From Roseomonas haemaphysalidis (GTDB lineage: Bacteria > Pseudomonadota > Alphaproteobacteria > Acetobacterales > Acetobacteraceae): 64,000 nucleotides of DNA. This document shows positions 30,142-38,655 of the stretch, in pieces; position 1 is the first letter of the stretch; each line of letters starts with the position of its first letter. The stretch lies in assembly GCF_017355405.1 (NCBI RefSeq), contig NZ_CP061177.1:3656501-3720500 (forward strand), read 5' to 3'. Below the pieces are notes generated by a model. The model did not search any database and was not told the DNA's origin. It saw nothing but the letters and a program-made list of their open reading frames with translations. A program made the position numbers and the translations under genes.

Positions 30142-31232
30142 TCCAGCTCGGCGGAAGGGATGAAGATGCGGGTCATGGGCGCCAGATAGGCGTTCCAGGC
30201 TTCGCGGCATTCCTCGCCGCAGCGGGCGATCCAGCCGGGCACCACCGTCTCGGTCAGCAGGCGGCGGCGCACCGTCTCGTCGGCGGCGCCCGGTGCTTCC
30301 CAGCGCAGGCTGCCCGGCGTGCCGTTGCGGCAGCCGTCATGCCCGGTGTTGCACAGAAAGCCGTCCTCGGTGTCGCGCGCGGCGGCGCTCCAGATGTCCT
30401 GCTCCAGCCCGGCCAGCCCGCGCCGCAGCGCCGGCTTCAGGCCGTCCGGCAGCGCGTCCCAGGCCTGGGCATTGGCGGCGAACACGGACAAGCCCCAGTT
30501 GATCGGCATGCCGTGCACCTGGCGGGTCACGCGGTGCAGCCCCAGCTGGTTGCCGGTGGAAGAGCCGGTGATGGCGCAATCGGACCGCCCGTCGGCGATC
30601 TCCTCCCGCATCCTGGCATAAGGGGTGCGCAGCGCCTGCCCGCCCAGCGCCTCCACCATGTCGGCCTGGCTGAGCTGGGACACGCGCACGCGGCGCCCCC
30701 GCAGCGCTTCCAGGCCGGGCAGCGGCGTGGTGCAGAACAGAACCTGCGCCGGGTAGGCGTAGACCGCCAGCAGCTCCACCCCGTAGCGCTCGCGCAGCAC
30801 GGAAGCCAGGTGCGGCCGGTAGGCCTGCACCATGCGGCGCAGCGTGCCGATGTCGGGCGCCAGCATGGCGAGGTTGGGCGCGCCCAGTTCCGGCTCGTCA
30901 TTGGCGGCGAGGCCGAGCAGCACCGTGCCGAAGGGCACCACGCCCAGCCGCATCAGATGCAGCATGTCCTGGCCGCGGATGCCGCTGCTGTCGAAGGGCA
31001 CGATGTCGGCCTGCACGGCGCCGTTGGACAGCCGGGCCAACTGGTCGCGCCAGAACGGCACCTCGAACTGCTCGTAAAGCCGCACCCCGCCCAGGCTGCC
31101 CACCACGGACAGCCGCAGCGGCGGCCCGCCCGTGCCAGGCTCCGCCCGGGCCACGCCGCCAACGGCCAGCCACAGGAGCAGGGCGCCGATGACGGCCCGC
31201 AGCAGGGGAATCGGATGCGACGCGGTTTGCAC
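30024..31232 (-). CDS. TRAP-type (DctP-like) substrate-binding protein, orphan
   Basis: A 402-residue periplasmic protein. A Sec signal (about residues 9-30, LLRAVIGALLLWLAVGGVARA) is followed by a DctP-type fold with YAYPAQVLFCTTPLPGL, RVRVSQLSQADMVEALG and a MPINWGLSVFAAN strand. DctP proteins deliver C4-dicarboxylates or other acids to DctQM membrane partners, but no dctQ/dctM gene is nearby. Several cysteines (CNTGHDGC, CGEECRE) could form disulfides. The start is GTG at 31232. The last ~38 residues are encoded opposite the amidase 3' end and look unconserved. Confidence 0.8.
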   Translation of the reverse strand: MQTASHPIPLLRAVIGALLLWLAVGGVARAEPGTGGPPLRLSVVGSLGGVRLYEQFEVPFWRDQLARLSNGAVQADIVPFDSSGIRGQDMLHLMRLGVVPFGTVLLGLAANDEPELGAPNLAMLAPDIGTLRRMVQAYRPHLASVLRERYGVELLAVYAYPAQVLFCTTPLPGLEALRGRRVRVSQLSQADMVEALGGQALRTPYARMREEIADGRSDCAITGSSTGNQLGLHRVTRQVHGMPINWGLSVFAANAQAWDALPDGLKPALRRGLAGLEQDIWSAAARDTEDGFLCNTGHDGCRNGTPGSLRWEAPGAADETVRRRLLTETVVPGWIARCGEECREAWNAYLAPMTRIFIPSAELDQSRAGPPGAVLVGTGSQAVTGMLPASMMAPASSSMSSR

Positions 31233-31286
31233 GGGCGCAGGTTACGCGCCCCGAATGTTCACGACAATGTCAGATTGCATTCAACT

Positions 31287-31310
31287 GAAAGAACGCAACC
31301 TTTCGTTGCG
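31287..31310 (-). terminator. Rho-independent terminator of the XRE gene
   Basis: Read on the minus strand, a 6-bp stem (CGCAAC/GTTGCG, 31294-31310) with a 5-base loop starts 3 bases after the regulator's stop and is followed by TTCTTTC. Short but well placed. Confidence 0.5.
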
Positions 31311-31312
31311 GC

Positions 31313-31804
31313 TCAGTCCAGCGGCTGGCCCTGCGATTGCGCCGCCAGCGCGCGCGCCATCTGGCTGAGCGCTTCCTGGTGCTTCTCGTTGTCGATCAGC
31401 ACGAAGTTCCGCGCGAGCTCCAGGCACATGCGCTGGCGGTGGCCGAGTGCCGGCACCTGCGCCTCGTGCTCCAACCCCTCAAAGAACCAGGCCACCGGCA
31501 CGCCCAGCACCAGCCCGATCTCGAACAGCCGCCCGGCCGAGATGCGGTTCAGCCCGCGCTCGTACTTGTGCGCCTGCTGGTAGGTGACGCCGATCATGGT
31601 CGCCAGCTGCTGCTGCGACAGGCCGAGCATCAGCCGCCGCTCGCGGATGCGTGCCCCGACATGGCGGTCGGCGTTGCGCGCGCGGGCGTTAGGGCGGTCG
31701 TCCACCTCGGCGGCGGCCCCGGGCTCAGGCAGCGGGGCAGGATCGGCCGGCTCGCTATCCGGGGCCGTCGCATCCTGGGCGCGCTTCAGTTCGATGTCGT
31801 GCAT
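31313..31804 (-). CDS. XRE-family helix-turn-helix transcriptional regulator
   Basis: A 163-residue Cro/C1-type regulator. The HTH is about residues 50-104 (ARIRERRLMLGLSQQQLATM then GVTYQQAHKYERG), preceded by an acidic Pro-rich tail and followed by a C-terminal helix. Proteins of this layout are widespread single-copy regulators in alphaproteobacteria, with poorly known targets. It is followed by a small terminator and preceded by 165 bases shared with the phaR 3' end, so it is monocistronic. Start used: ATG at 31804. Confidence 0.87.
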   Translation of the reverse strand: MHDIELKRAQDATAPDSEPADPAPLPEPGAAAEVDDRPNARARNADRHVGARIRERRLMLGLSQQQLATMIGVTYQQAHKYERGLNRISAGRLFEIGLVLGVPVAWFFEGLEHEAQVPALGHRQRMCLELARNFVLIDNEKHQEALSQMARALAAQSQGQPLD

Positions 31805-31927
31805 CCGACTAAGATAGAGCGTCGCGGCAACGGCGTAGCGGTTCAGGATACGCGTAAAATGTGAACAATCCGTGAGGGAAAGCGCGAAATCGGCTTATTC
31901 GCCGCCAATCCGTCGGCGAGCTTTACA

Positions 31928-31964
31928 CCCGGCGCCGGCGGGCCCACCGGCCGCCGGCGCCGGG
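31928..31964 (-). terminator. Hairpin directly after phaR
   Basis: A perfect 14-bp GC stem (31928-31941 with 31951-31964) with a 9-base loop lies 5 bases past the phaR stop on the minus strand. The following T-tract is weak (TGTAAAG), so termination there is likely but not certain. Confidence 0.5.
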
Positions 31965-31969
31965 CACTT

Positions 31970-32563
31970 TTATTCGGCCTTGGTGCCCTGCCGCAGGCGC
32001 GCCAGCTGCTCCTGAGTCGCGGCCAGCTCGGCGCGCAGCCGCTCCATCTCCTCCGCCTCGCGCGGGGCACCCTCCTTGCGTGGGGTGAAGGGGCTGAACA
32101 GGGTCATGGCGCGCTCCATCATCGCCATGTTCTGCTTGCTGACCTCTTCCAGGTTGCCGAACGGGTTGAAGCCGCCCATCGCCTGCTCCATGGACTGGCG
32201 CATCTGCTCCTGCTGCCGGGCGAAGGAGCCCATGGCGACCTCCAGGTAGCGCGGCACCAGCGACTGCACGCTGTCGCCGTACAGGCCGATCAGCTGGCGC
32301 AGAAACGGGATGGGCAGCAGGTTCTGCCCTTTGCTTTCCTCTTCCACGATGATCTGCGTCAACACCGCGCGGGTGATCTCGTCGCCCGTCTTGGCATCGT
32401 ACACCGCGAAGTCCCGCCCGGCGCGCACCATGCCGGCCAGGTCCTCCAGCGTGACGTAGGAGGATGCCTCGGTGTTGTAGAGCCGGCGGTTGGCGTATTT
32501 CTTGATGACCACCGATGGCAGAGCCTGGTTGCCGCCTTCGCGCTGCTTCGCCTGTTCGGCCAT
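31970..32563 (-). CDS. phaR: Polyhydroxyalkanoate synthesis repressor PhaR
   Basis: A 197-residue repressor with the PHB/PHA DNA-binding N-domain (VVIKKYANRRLYNTEASSYV at about residues 18-37, then LEDLAGMVRAG and KTGDEITRAVLTQIIVEEE) and a C-terminal accumulation-regulatory domain with coiled-coil Gln/Glu segments. PhaR binds DNA and PHA granules. When polymer appears it releases promoters of phasin and phaR genes. It diverges from the PHA synthase cluster at 32701, with a candidate operator between. Length and start (ATG 32563) match the family. Confidence 0.93.
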   Translation of the reverse strand: MAEQAKQREGGNQALPSVVIKKYANRRLYNTEASSYVTLEDLAGMVRAGRDFAVYDAKTGDEITRAVLTQIIVEEESKGQNLLPIPFLRQLIGLYGDSVQSLVPRYLEVAMGSFARQQEQMRQSMEQAMGGFNPFGNLEEVSKQNMAMMERAMTLFSPFTPRKEGAPREAEEMERLRAELAATQEQLARLRQGTKAE

Positions 32564-32634
32564 GTGCTGTGTTCCGCCCTGGATGTCGCGCCGCTTCGCG
32601 CATGTTTCGATACGCTAGCACGCGCGTTGATGCG

Positions 32635-32645
32635 CTGCGAAGCAA
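32635..32645. promoter_or_regulatory. Candidate PhaR operator
   Basis: CTGC-GAA-GCAA lies in the 137-base region between divergent phaR and the PHA synthase genes. It is one base off the CTGC-N3/4-GCAG site reported for alphaproteobacterial PhaR. Binding is inferred from position and similarity only. Confidence 0.3.
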
Positions 32646-32700
32646 CTGTGGCGCCCACGGCGCGCTGGACATCGGCGGACGGCCGCCCGAAAGGAAGCGC

Positions 32701-33243
32701 ATGGATCGGCCCACGGACAACACAGGCGCCGCGGATCTGGACAAGCTGGCGGAGGATTGGATCGCGCTGTGGCAAAGCGAGCTGATGGCCCTGGCGGCCG
32801 ACCGCGAAACCGCGGAAGGCTGGTCGGCCCTGCTGTCCGCCTGGACCGCCGCGGCGCAGGGCGCCCTGCGCCCGCCCCTGGCCGCCGGCTGGCCGCAGCC
32901 GCCGGGCTGGCCCGGCATGCCCCCGTGGCCGCAAAGCTGGGCGGCGGCGCCGTTTGCCATGCCGCCTTGGTCCATGCCGCCCCCTGCCCCCGCTTCCCCT
33001 CCGACGCCCCCCTGGCCGCCGGCCGCCGCGCATGAGCCCGCCGCCGCCCCCCCGCCGGGGCCCGCGCCCGCTGCCGCTGCACCTGGGGCTGGCGATGGCG
33101 CGCGGCATGGCGGCGATGGCGGCGATCCCGCCCTCCGGCAGCGGCTGGACGAACTGGAGCGCCGGCTGGCCACGCTCGAAGCCGGCCCAGGCGGAAGCGG
33201 CGCGGATCGCCGCCGCGCTGGCCGCCGGCCGCCACCCGCCTGA
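32701..33243 (+). CDS. Small Pro/Ala-rich protein, possible PHA synthase accessory (PhaE-like)
   Basis: A 180-residue frame starting at ATG 32701 after AAAGGAAG. The first 60 residues are a mostly helical acidic segment (LDKLAEDWIALWQSELMALA), the middle is Trp/Pro-rich (about 60-110) and the end has a short coiled coil ([18 protein letters not shown]). This resembles the small subunits that accompany class III PHA synthases, and it lies directly before the PhaC-like gene, but sequence similarity is weak. The last 212 bases overlap the PhaC-like frame. Third positions from about 33070 on favour the PhaC frame, so the real end of this gene is uncertain. Confidence 0.55.
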   Translation: MDRPTDNTGAADLDKLAEDWIALWQSELMALAADRETAEGWSALLSAWTAAAQGALRPPLAAGWPQPPGWPGMPPWPQSWAAAPFAMPPWSMPPPAPASPPTPPWPPAAAHEPAAAPPPGPAPAAAAPGAGDGARHGGDGGDPALRQRLDELERRLATLEAGPGGSGADRRRAGRRPPPA

Positions 33244-34291
33244 GCGCTTTCGCGCCGCCGTGCTGAGCCGGCTGGCGCGCGACGACGCCGGTATGGTAAC
33301 CGGCATCGCCGCCTATCGCCGCCATCCCTGGCGCCGCGACATGCCGGAACCGCCCGTGCTGTGGCAGGAAGGCGGCAGCCGCCTGCTGGATTACGGCGGC
33401 GATGGCCCGCCCCTGCTGGTGGTGCCGTCGCTGATCAACCGTGCCTGGGTGCTGGACCTGGCGCCCGGCCATTCCATGCTGCGCTTTCTGGCCGGATCCG
33501 GGCTGCGCGTGCTGTTGCTGGACTGGGGCTGGCCGGGCGGAACCGAGCGCGGCTTTTCCCTCACCGACTATATTGCCGGCCGCCTGGAACGCGCCATGGC
33601 CGCCTTGTCCGGGCTGGGGGCGCTGCTGCTGGCGGGCTATTGCATGGGCGGGCTGCTGGCGCTGGCCGCGGCGCAGCGGCGGCCGGACCGGGTGCGCGGT
33701 CTGGCCCTGCTGGCCACGCCGTGGGACTTCCACGCCGATGGCGGCCAGGCGGCACGCCAGGCCGCCGCCCTGCTGCCGGCGCTGGAGCCGCTGATGGCGC
33801 CGAGCGGCACCATCCCGGTGGACCTGCTGCAAACGCTGTTCGCGGGCATCGACCCCTTTGCCATCGCCCGCAAGTTCCGCGCCTTCGGGCGGCTGGACCC
33901 CGCTTCCGCCCGCGCCGAGCTGTTCGTGGCGCTGGAGGACTGGCTGAATGACGGCGTGCCGCTGGCCGCCCCCGTGGCGCGGGAATGCCTGGGCGGCTGG
34001 TATGCCCGCAACGAGCCGGCGCGCGGCCAGTGGCACGTGGCGGGCGCCGCCGTGAACCCGGCGCTGTGGGCCGGGCCGACGCTGGTCGCCATTCCGCGCG
34101 GCGACCGGATCGTGCCGCCGGACAGCGCGCGCGCCCTGGCCGCCGCCTTGCCGGAAAAGACGGTGCTGGACGTGCCGGCGGGCCATATCGGCATGGCGGC
34201 GGGCAGCGGCGCGCAAGCCGCGCTGTGGCGGCCGCTGCTGGACTGGGCGGCCGGGGTGCCGGCACGCGGCGGCGGCGCGGTCGGGTTGTAG
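33032..34291 (+). CDS. phaC: Class III-like poly(3-hydroxyalkanoate) synthase PhaC
   Basis: A 419-residue alpha/beta hydrolase-fold protein. The synthase lipase-like box is [13 protein letters not shown] with catalytic Cys in place of Ser. The catalytic Asp is in [13 protein letters not shown] and the His in VPAGHIGMA, completing the PhaC triad. [19 protein letters not shown] is also typical of PhaC. It polymerises 3-hydroxyacyl-CoA into granules. The ATG at 33032 overlaps the upstream gene by 212 bases. High GC at third positions supports this start, but starts near 33190-33260 would give the more usual ~345-365 aa length. Confidence 0.8.
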   Translation: MSPPPPPRRGPRPLPLHLGLAMARGMAAMAAIPPSGSGWTNWSAGWPRSKPAQAEAARIAAALAAGRHPPERFRAAVLSRLARDDAGMVTGIAAYRRHPWRRDMPEPPVLWQEGGSRLLDYGGDGPPLLVVPSLINRAWVLDLAPGHSMLRFLAGSGLRVLLLDWGWPGGTERGFSLTDYIAGRLERAMAALSGLGALLLAGYCMGGLLALAAAQRRPDRVRGLALLATPWDFHADGGQAARQAAALLPALEPLMAPSGTIPVDLLQTLFAGIDPFAIARKFRAFGRLDPASARAELFVALEDWLNDGVPLAAPVARECLGGWYARNEPARGQWHVAGAAVNPALWAGPTLVAIPRGDRIVPPDSARALAAALPEKTVLDVPAGHIGMAAGSGAQAALWRPLLDWAAGVPARGGGAVGL

Positions 34292-34367
34292 CCCGCGCGG
34301 TGCGGAGCGATATTCCCTGGCAGCCGCAGCCAATGCGGGCCGCCAAGATGCAGAGGAATTCCCGGCC

Positions 34368-35540
34368 ATGGACGACATCGTCATCGCTTCCGCCGCCCGC
34401 ACGCCCGTGGGCGCCTTCAACGGCGCCTTCAGCAACGTGTCCGCCCACGCCCTGGGCGCCGTCGCCATCGAGGCGGCCTTGTCCCGCGCCAAGGTCTCGG
34501 CCGAGGAGGTGGACGAGGTCATCCTCGGCCAGGTGCTGACCGCCGGCGCCGGGCAGAACCCGGCCCGCCAGGCCGCCATCCTGGCCGGCATTCCGGTGGA
34601 GCGCACCGCCTTCGGCATCAACCAGCTGTGCGGCTCCGGCCTGCGGGCGGTGGCGCTGGCGGCGCAGCAGATCGCCACCGGCGACGCCCGCGTGGTGGTG
34701 GCCGGCGGTCAGGAAAGCATGACCCAGGCGCCGCACTGCGCCAACCTGCGCGCCGGCCACAAGATGGGCGACATGGCCTTTATCGACACCATGATCCGCG
34801 ACGGGCTGTGGGACGCCTTCAACGGCTACCACATGGGCAACACTGCCGAGAACGTGGCCGAGAAGTTCCAGCTGACGCGCGAGCAGCAGGACGAGTTCGC
34901 CTATAACTCCCAGCGCAAGGCCGGCGAGGCGCAGGCCGCCGGGCGCTTCCGCGACGAGATCGCGCCCGTGACCGTGAAGGGCCGCAAGGGCGACACGGTG
35001 GTGTCGGCCGACGAGTACCCGCGCCCCGACACCAGCCTGGACACGCTGAGCAAGCTGCGCCCCGCCTTCAGCAAGACCGGCACCGTGACGGCGGGCAATG
35101 CCAGCGGCATCAACGACGGCGCCGCGGCGGCGGTGGTGATGAGCGGCGCCGAGGCGGCGCGGCGCGGCGTCACGCCCCTGGCGCGCATCGTGTCCTGGGC
35201 CACGGCGGGGGTGGACCCCTCCATCATGGGCACCGGCCCCATCCCGGCCAGCCGCAAGGCGCTGCAGAAGGCGGGCTGGACGATCGGCGACCTGGACCTG
35301 ATCGAGGCCAACGAGGCCTTCGCGGCACAGGCCTGCGCGGTGAACAAGGACATGGGCTGGGACCCGTCCATCGTGAACGTCAACGGCGGCGCCATCGCGC
35401 TCGGCCATCCGATCGGCGCCTCGGGCGCGCGGGTCCTGGCCACGCTGCTGCACGAGATGCAGCGCCGCGGCGCCAAGAAGGGGCTGGCCACGCTGTGCAT
35501 CGGTGGCGGCATGGGCGTGGCGCTGTGCGTCGAGCGCTGA
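34368..35540 (+). CDS. phaA: Acetyl-CoA acetyltransferase (beta-ketothiolase)
   Basis: A 390-residue thiolase. The acyl-accepting Cys sits in [15 protein letters not shown] (about residue 88), the His in [12 protein letters not shown] and the second Cys in [14 protein letters not shown]. Length and motifs match PhaA/AtoB, which condense two acetyl-CoA into acetoacetyl-CoA for PHA or reverse the reaction in degradation. The ATG at 34368 follows AGAGGA and lies 76 bases after phaC, so it is probably in the PHA operon. A strong terminator follows. The phaB reductase is not in this window. Confidence 0.95.
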   Translation: MDDIVIASAARTPVGAFNGAFSNVSAHALGAVAIEAALSRAKVSAEEVDEVILGQVLTAGAGQNPARQAAILAGIPVERTAFGINQLCGSGLRAVALAAQQIATGDARVVVAGGQESMTQAPHCANLRAGHKMGDMAFIDTMIRDGLWDAFNGYHMGNTAENVAEKFQLTREQQDEFAYNSQRKAGEAQAAGRFRDEIAPVTVKGRKGDTVVSADEYPRPDTSLDTLSKLRPAFSKTGTVTAGNASGINDGAAAAVVMSGAEAARRGVTPLARIVSWATAGVDPSIMGTGPIPASRKALQKAGWTIGDLDLIEANEAFAAQACAVNKDMGWDPSIVNVNGGAIALGHPIGASGARVLATLLHEMQRRGAKKGLATLCIGGGMGVALCVER

Positions 35541-35566
35541 ACACACGCAGCGGTTGAGCCAGACGG

Positions 35567-35597
35567 GGCCGGGCAGCTTGCGCTGCCCGGCCTTTTT
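35567..35597 (+). terminator. Rho-independent terminator after phaA
   Basis: A perfect 11-bp stem (35567-35577 with 35582-35592), a TTGC loop and five T residues directly after it. It isolates ctrA from the PHA operon. Confidence 0.9.
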
Positions 35598-35868
35598 CAT
35601 GCCCGCACGGCGCCGTCGTGTCCCATGCCACGGGATTGTCCTCAGATTCGCGCAGCATCTCCGGAACGCCATCGCCCCCTCAAGCAGAGCGCGCATTTTT
35701 CCTTTCGGGATTAGGCTCATTAACCCTTTGACTTTGCTACCTCGCCGGTAAGGTTCCTCACTTTTCCGCGAATTGTCTCTTTCTTAAAACGTCTCAAAGA
35801 TGAAAAACATCTTTGCAGTTCGCCTCATGGTGGTATCAATACAATCACTGGTTGAGGGGAACAGCGAA
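35598..35868 (+). promoter_or_regulatory. ctrA upstream regulatory region
   Basis: This stretch is strikingly AT-richer than the rest of the window. It contains GATTC at 35645-35649 (a GANTC CcrM methylation site), TTAG-N5-TTAACC at 35711-35725 (half-sites like the CtrA box, though not its standard N7 spacing), TTGACT at 35728-35733 as a possible -35, and a perfect 8-bp hairpin CAAAGATG/CATCTTTG at 35795-35815 in the leader. GAGGGGA at 35854-35860 is the ribosome-binding site. Autoregulation is known for CtrA. The exact sites here are inferred. Confidence 0.5.
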
Positions 35869-36618
35869 ATGCGCACACTTCTGGTTGAAGACGATCTGAC
35901 CACCGCCCGCGGGGTCACCATGATGCTCAAGGCCGCGTCCATGATGGTCGACGTCGCCACCACCGGCGAGGAAGCGCTCGAACTCGCCGCCCTGTATGAC
36001 TACGACATCGTCATCCTGGACCTGATGCTGCCGGACATGGAGGGCTACGAGGTGGTCCGCCGCCTGCGTGGCAACCGGGTGGAGACGCCGGTGCTGATCT
36101 TGTCCGGCCTGTCCCGGCCGCAGGCCAAGGTGAAGGGCTTCGGCATGGGCGCCGACGACTTCATCACCAAGCCCTTCGACCAGCAGGAGCTGCTGGCGCG
36201 CATCCAGGCCATCGTCCGCCGCGCCAAGGGCTTCAGCCAGCCGACGCTGACGGTCGGCCCGCTGACGCTGAACCTCGGCTCCCGCGAAGTGCGGATCGAC
36301 GGGCGCGACGTGCACCTGACCGGCAAGGAATACGCCATCCTGGAGCTGCTGACCCTGCGCAAGGGGCTGGTGCTGACCAAGGAGGTGTTCCTGAACCACC
36401 TCTACGGCGGCATCGACGAGCCGGAAGCCAAGATCATCGACGTCTTCATCTGCAAGCTGCGCAAGAAGCTGGCCCAGGCCGGCGCCGGCGAGCTGATCGG
36501 CACCGTGTGGGGCCGCGGCTACGTGCTGCGCGACCCGAACACCCTGGCCAGCCGCTTCGCCCTGCCGGAGCTGCCGGTGCCGGCGGCCAGCACCGTGGCG
36601 CTGCACGCGGTGGCCTGA
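35869..36618 (+). CDS. ctrA: Cell-cycle response regulator CtrA
   Basis: A 249-residue OmpR-family response regulator. The receiver domain begins [15 protein letters not shown], with the phospho-acceptor Asp51 in [10 protein letters not shown]. The winged-helix output domain has [19 protein letters not shown] and [20 protein letters not shown], nearly diagnostic of CtrA. It is phosphorylated through CckA and ChpT (chpT is at 42254-42847) and controls division, motility and polar genes. The ATG at 35869 follows GAGGGGA. An upstream extension to 35800 is rejected. The C-terminus ends in AVA, which might act as a ClpXP degron as the terminal alanines do in Caulobacter. Confidence 0.95.
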   Translation: MRTLLVEDDLTTARGVTMMLKAASMMVDVATTGEEALELAALYDYDIVILDLMLPDMEGYEVVRRLRGNRVETPVLILSGLSRPQAKVKGFGMGADDFITKPFDQQELLARIQAIVRRAKGFSQPTLTVGPLTLNLGSREVRIDGRDVHLTGKEYAILELLTLRKGLVLTKEVFLNHLYGGIDEPEAKIIDVFICKLRKKLAQAGAGELIGTVWGRGYVLRDPNTLASRFALPELPVPAASTVALHAVA

Positions 36619-36638
36619 CACCGCCGCGCGGCGGCATG

Positions 36639-36677
36639 GCCGCGGGCTGGCCCGGGGAATCCGGGCCGGCCCGCGGC
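36639..36677. terminator. Bidirectional hairpin between ctrA and cheR
   Basis: A 17-bp GC-rich stem with one wobble (36639-36655 with 36661-36677) and a 5-base loop, centred between two convergent genes. There is only a weak T-rich tail on the plus strand (GTCGTCGTTTCC). Confidence 0.6.
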
Positions 36678-36727
36678 ACGTCGTCGTTTCCGCGCTGCCC
36701 CGGGCCGCTTCCCCTCCGGCCCGGGCG

Positions 36728-37552
36728 TCAGCCGGCCAGCCGCACCGGCGCCACGGCGGCCGTCAACCCATAGGCACCGCGCTCGCCGGGCACCGCCATC
36801 AGCCGGTCGGTCAGTCCCAGCACCGTTTCCGCGCCGCCCAGATACATCACGCCATCCGGCGCCATCTGCGCCGCGAGCGCGTTGAGCACCCGCCCCTTGG
36901 TTTGCGGGTCGAAATAGATCAGCACGTTGCGGCAGAACACCACGTCGAACCGCCCCAGAGGCCGGTGGTCGCCCAGCAGGTTGCGCTCCTCGAACCGCGC
37001 CATCTCGCGCAGCGCCGGCTGCACCCTCCACTTGCCGGCTTCCTGGCGGAAATGCTTCACCAGCATCTGCACCGGCAGGCCGCGCTGCACCTCGAACTGC
37101 GTGTACAGCCCGTCCCGCGCGCGCCCCACCACCTCGGCCGACAGGTCGGTGCCCAGGATCTCGGCGCCGCGGATGCCCATCTCCTGCAGGACCATCGCCA
37201 CCGAATAGGCTTCCTGCCCGGTGGAGCAGGCGGCCGACCAGATGCGCAGCCGGTGCCCCGGCGGGCGCGCCGCCAGCAGCCGGGGCAAGAGGCGCTTAAG
37301 GTGGTCGAACGGCTTGCCATCGCGAAAGAAGCTGCTCTCGTTGGTGGTCAGCGCCTCCGTCACCGCCTTGGCCAGCACTTCGGCGCGCGGGTCGCGCAGC
37401 TTCAGCGCCAGCGCGTCCAGGCTGGGGATGGCGTGCTGCTTCAGCAGCCCGGCCAGCCGGGTTTCCAGCATGTATTCCTTGTCCGGCGTCAGCACGATGC
37501 CCGACCGCGCCTTGATCAGCGCCGCGATCGCGGCAAACCCCTCGGCATTCAT
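36728..37552 (-). CDS. cheR: Chemotaxis methyltransferase CheR
   Basis: A 274-residue SAM-dependent enzyme that methylates glutamates of chemoreceptors. The N-terminal helical domain carries LTTNESSFFRDGKPFDHL. The SAM fold has IWSAACSTGQEAYSVAM and ILGTDLSAEVVGRARDGLY, and FDVVFCRNVLIYFDPQTK is the CheR signature. Length is normal. The start overlaps the cheB stop by four bases. It is the last gene of the minus-strand chemotaxis operon and converges on ctrA with a hairpin between. Confidence 0.95.
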   Translation of the reverse strand: MNAEGFAAIAALIKARSGIVLTPDKEYMLETRLAGLLKQHAIPSLDALALKLRDPRAEVLAKAVTEALTTNESSFFRDGKPFDHLKRLLPRLLAARPPGHRLRIWSAACSTGQEAYSVAMVLQEMGIRGAEILGTDLSAEVVGRARDGLYTQFEVQRGLPVQMLVKHFRQEAGKWRVQPALREMARFEERNLLGDHRPLGRFDVVFCRNVLIYFDPQTKGRVLNALAAQMAPDGVMYLGGAETVLGLTDRLMAVPGERGAYGLTAAVAPVRLAG

Positions 37553-38655
37553 GCCGCCCCTCCCATTGCCTTGAATTGCGCCATCACCCGTTCCGCCAGC
37601 TGGTCCGGCGGCAGTAGCAGTTGCGCCAGCCCGGCCTTGGCCACCGCGCCCGGCATGCCCCAGACGACGCTGGAAGCCTCGTCCTGCGCCAGCACCGTGC
37701 CGCCCGCCGCCGCCACCGCCTTGCAGCCCAGCATCCCATCCGAGCCCATGCCGGTCAGGATCACGGCGGTGATGCGGCCCTCGCAGGCGGCCACCAGGCT
37801 GCGCAGCATCGGGTCCACCGCGGGGCGGCAGAAATTCTCCGGCGGGCCGGAGGTCAGGCGCGCCACCAGCGCGCCGCCGCTGGCCTCGATCAGCAGGTGC
37901 CGGTCCCCCGGCGCCAGGTAGATGCGGCCGGGCTTCAGCGTCTCGCCCTCCTGCGCCTCGGCCGCCGGCGCGCCGCCCAGCCGGGACAGGTGGTCCGCCA
38001 GCATGGCCGTGAAGCCCGCCGGCATGTGCTGCACCATCACCACCGGCACCGGCGGCACCCCCAGGGCGCGCACAAAGGCGGCCAGCGCCTGCGGCCCGCC
38101 GGTGGAGGAGCCGACCGCGATCACCTTCGGCCGCGGCACCATGCCGGGGCGCGGCGCCAGCCCGGGCGCCGCCGCCGCCACCGGGCGTGGCGCGATGCGG
38201 AACGGCGCGGGCGCGGGCGCGGCCGGCGCACGCATCCGTGCCCAGCCCTTCACCTTGGCCAGCAGCTCCGCCTGGAACCCCGGGTCGCGCACGCCGCCGC
38301 CGGCGGCGGTGGGCTTGGGCAGGTAATCAGCCGCCCCCGCGCGCATCGCCGCCATGCTGGCCTCGGCGCCCTTCTGCGTCAGGGCGCTGGCCACGATCAC
38401 GGCCAGCCGCGGCTGCGCCTTCAGCAGCAGCGGCAGCACCGTCATGCCGTCCATCACCGGCATCTCGAGGTCCAGCAGCATCACGTCAGGCCGCTCGGCC
38501 GCCGGCAGCGCGCCGAGCATCTCCAGCGCCTGCCGGCCATCGCCGGCGCGGGCCACCACCCGCACCTGCGGGTCGGCCTCCAGCACCCGGCCCATGGCGG
38601 TGCGCGCGGTCGGGCTGTCGTCACACAGCATCACGCGCACGGAGCCCGCGGTCAT
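37549..38655 (-). CDS. cheB: Chemotaxis response regulator/methylesterase CheB
   Basis: A 368-residue two-domain protein. The receiver domain (VMLCDDSPTARTAM, phospho-Asp62 in VMLLDLEMPVMDG) regulates a C-terminal methylesterase/deamidase whose catalytic Ser (IAVGSSTGGPQAL), His (MVQHMPAGFTAML) and Asp (ILTGMGSDGMLG) are present. A Pro/Ala-rich linker of about 50 residues joins them. It removes methyl groups added by CheR. The ATG overlaps the upstream cheY stop (ATGA) and its own stop overlaps cheR, so translation along the operon is tightly coupled. Confidence 0.95.
   Translation of the reverse strand: MTAGSVRVMLCDDSPTARTAMGRVLEADPQVRVVARAGDGRQALEMLGALPAAERPDVMLLDLEMPVMDGMTVLPLLLKAQPRLAVIVASALTQKGAEASMAAMRAGAADYLPKPTAAGGGVRDPGFQAELLAKVKGWARMRAPAAPAPAPFRIAPRPVAAAAPGLAPRPGMVPRPKVIAVGSSTGGPQALAAFVRALGVPPVPVVMVQHMPAGFTAMLADHLSRLGGAPAAEAQEGETLKPGRIYLAPGDRHLLIEASGGALVARLTSGPPENFCRPAVDPMLRSLVAACEGRITAVILTGMGSDGMLGCKAVAAAGGTVLAQDEASSVVWGMPGAVAKAGLAQLLLPPDQLAERVMAQFKAMGGAA

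Noticed and set aside
31970..35540. A complete PHB biosynthesis operon
   Set aside because: The acetoacetyl-CoA reductase phaB and a phasin are not present here, so only phaR, the PhaC-like synthase and phaA can be claimed.
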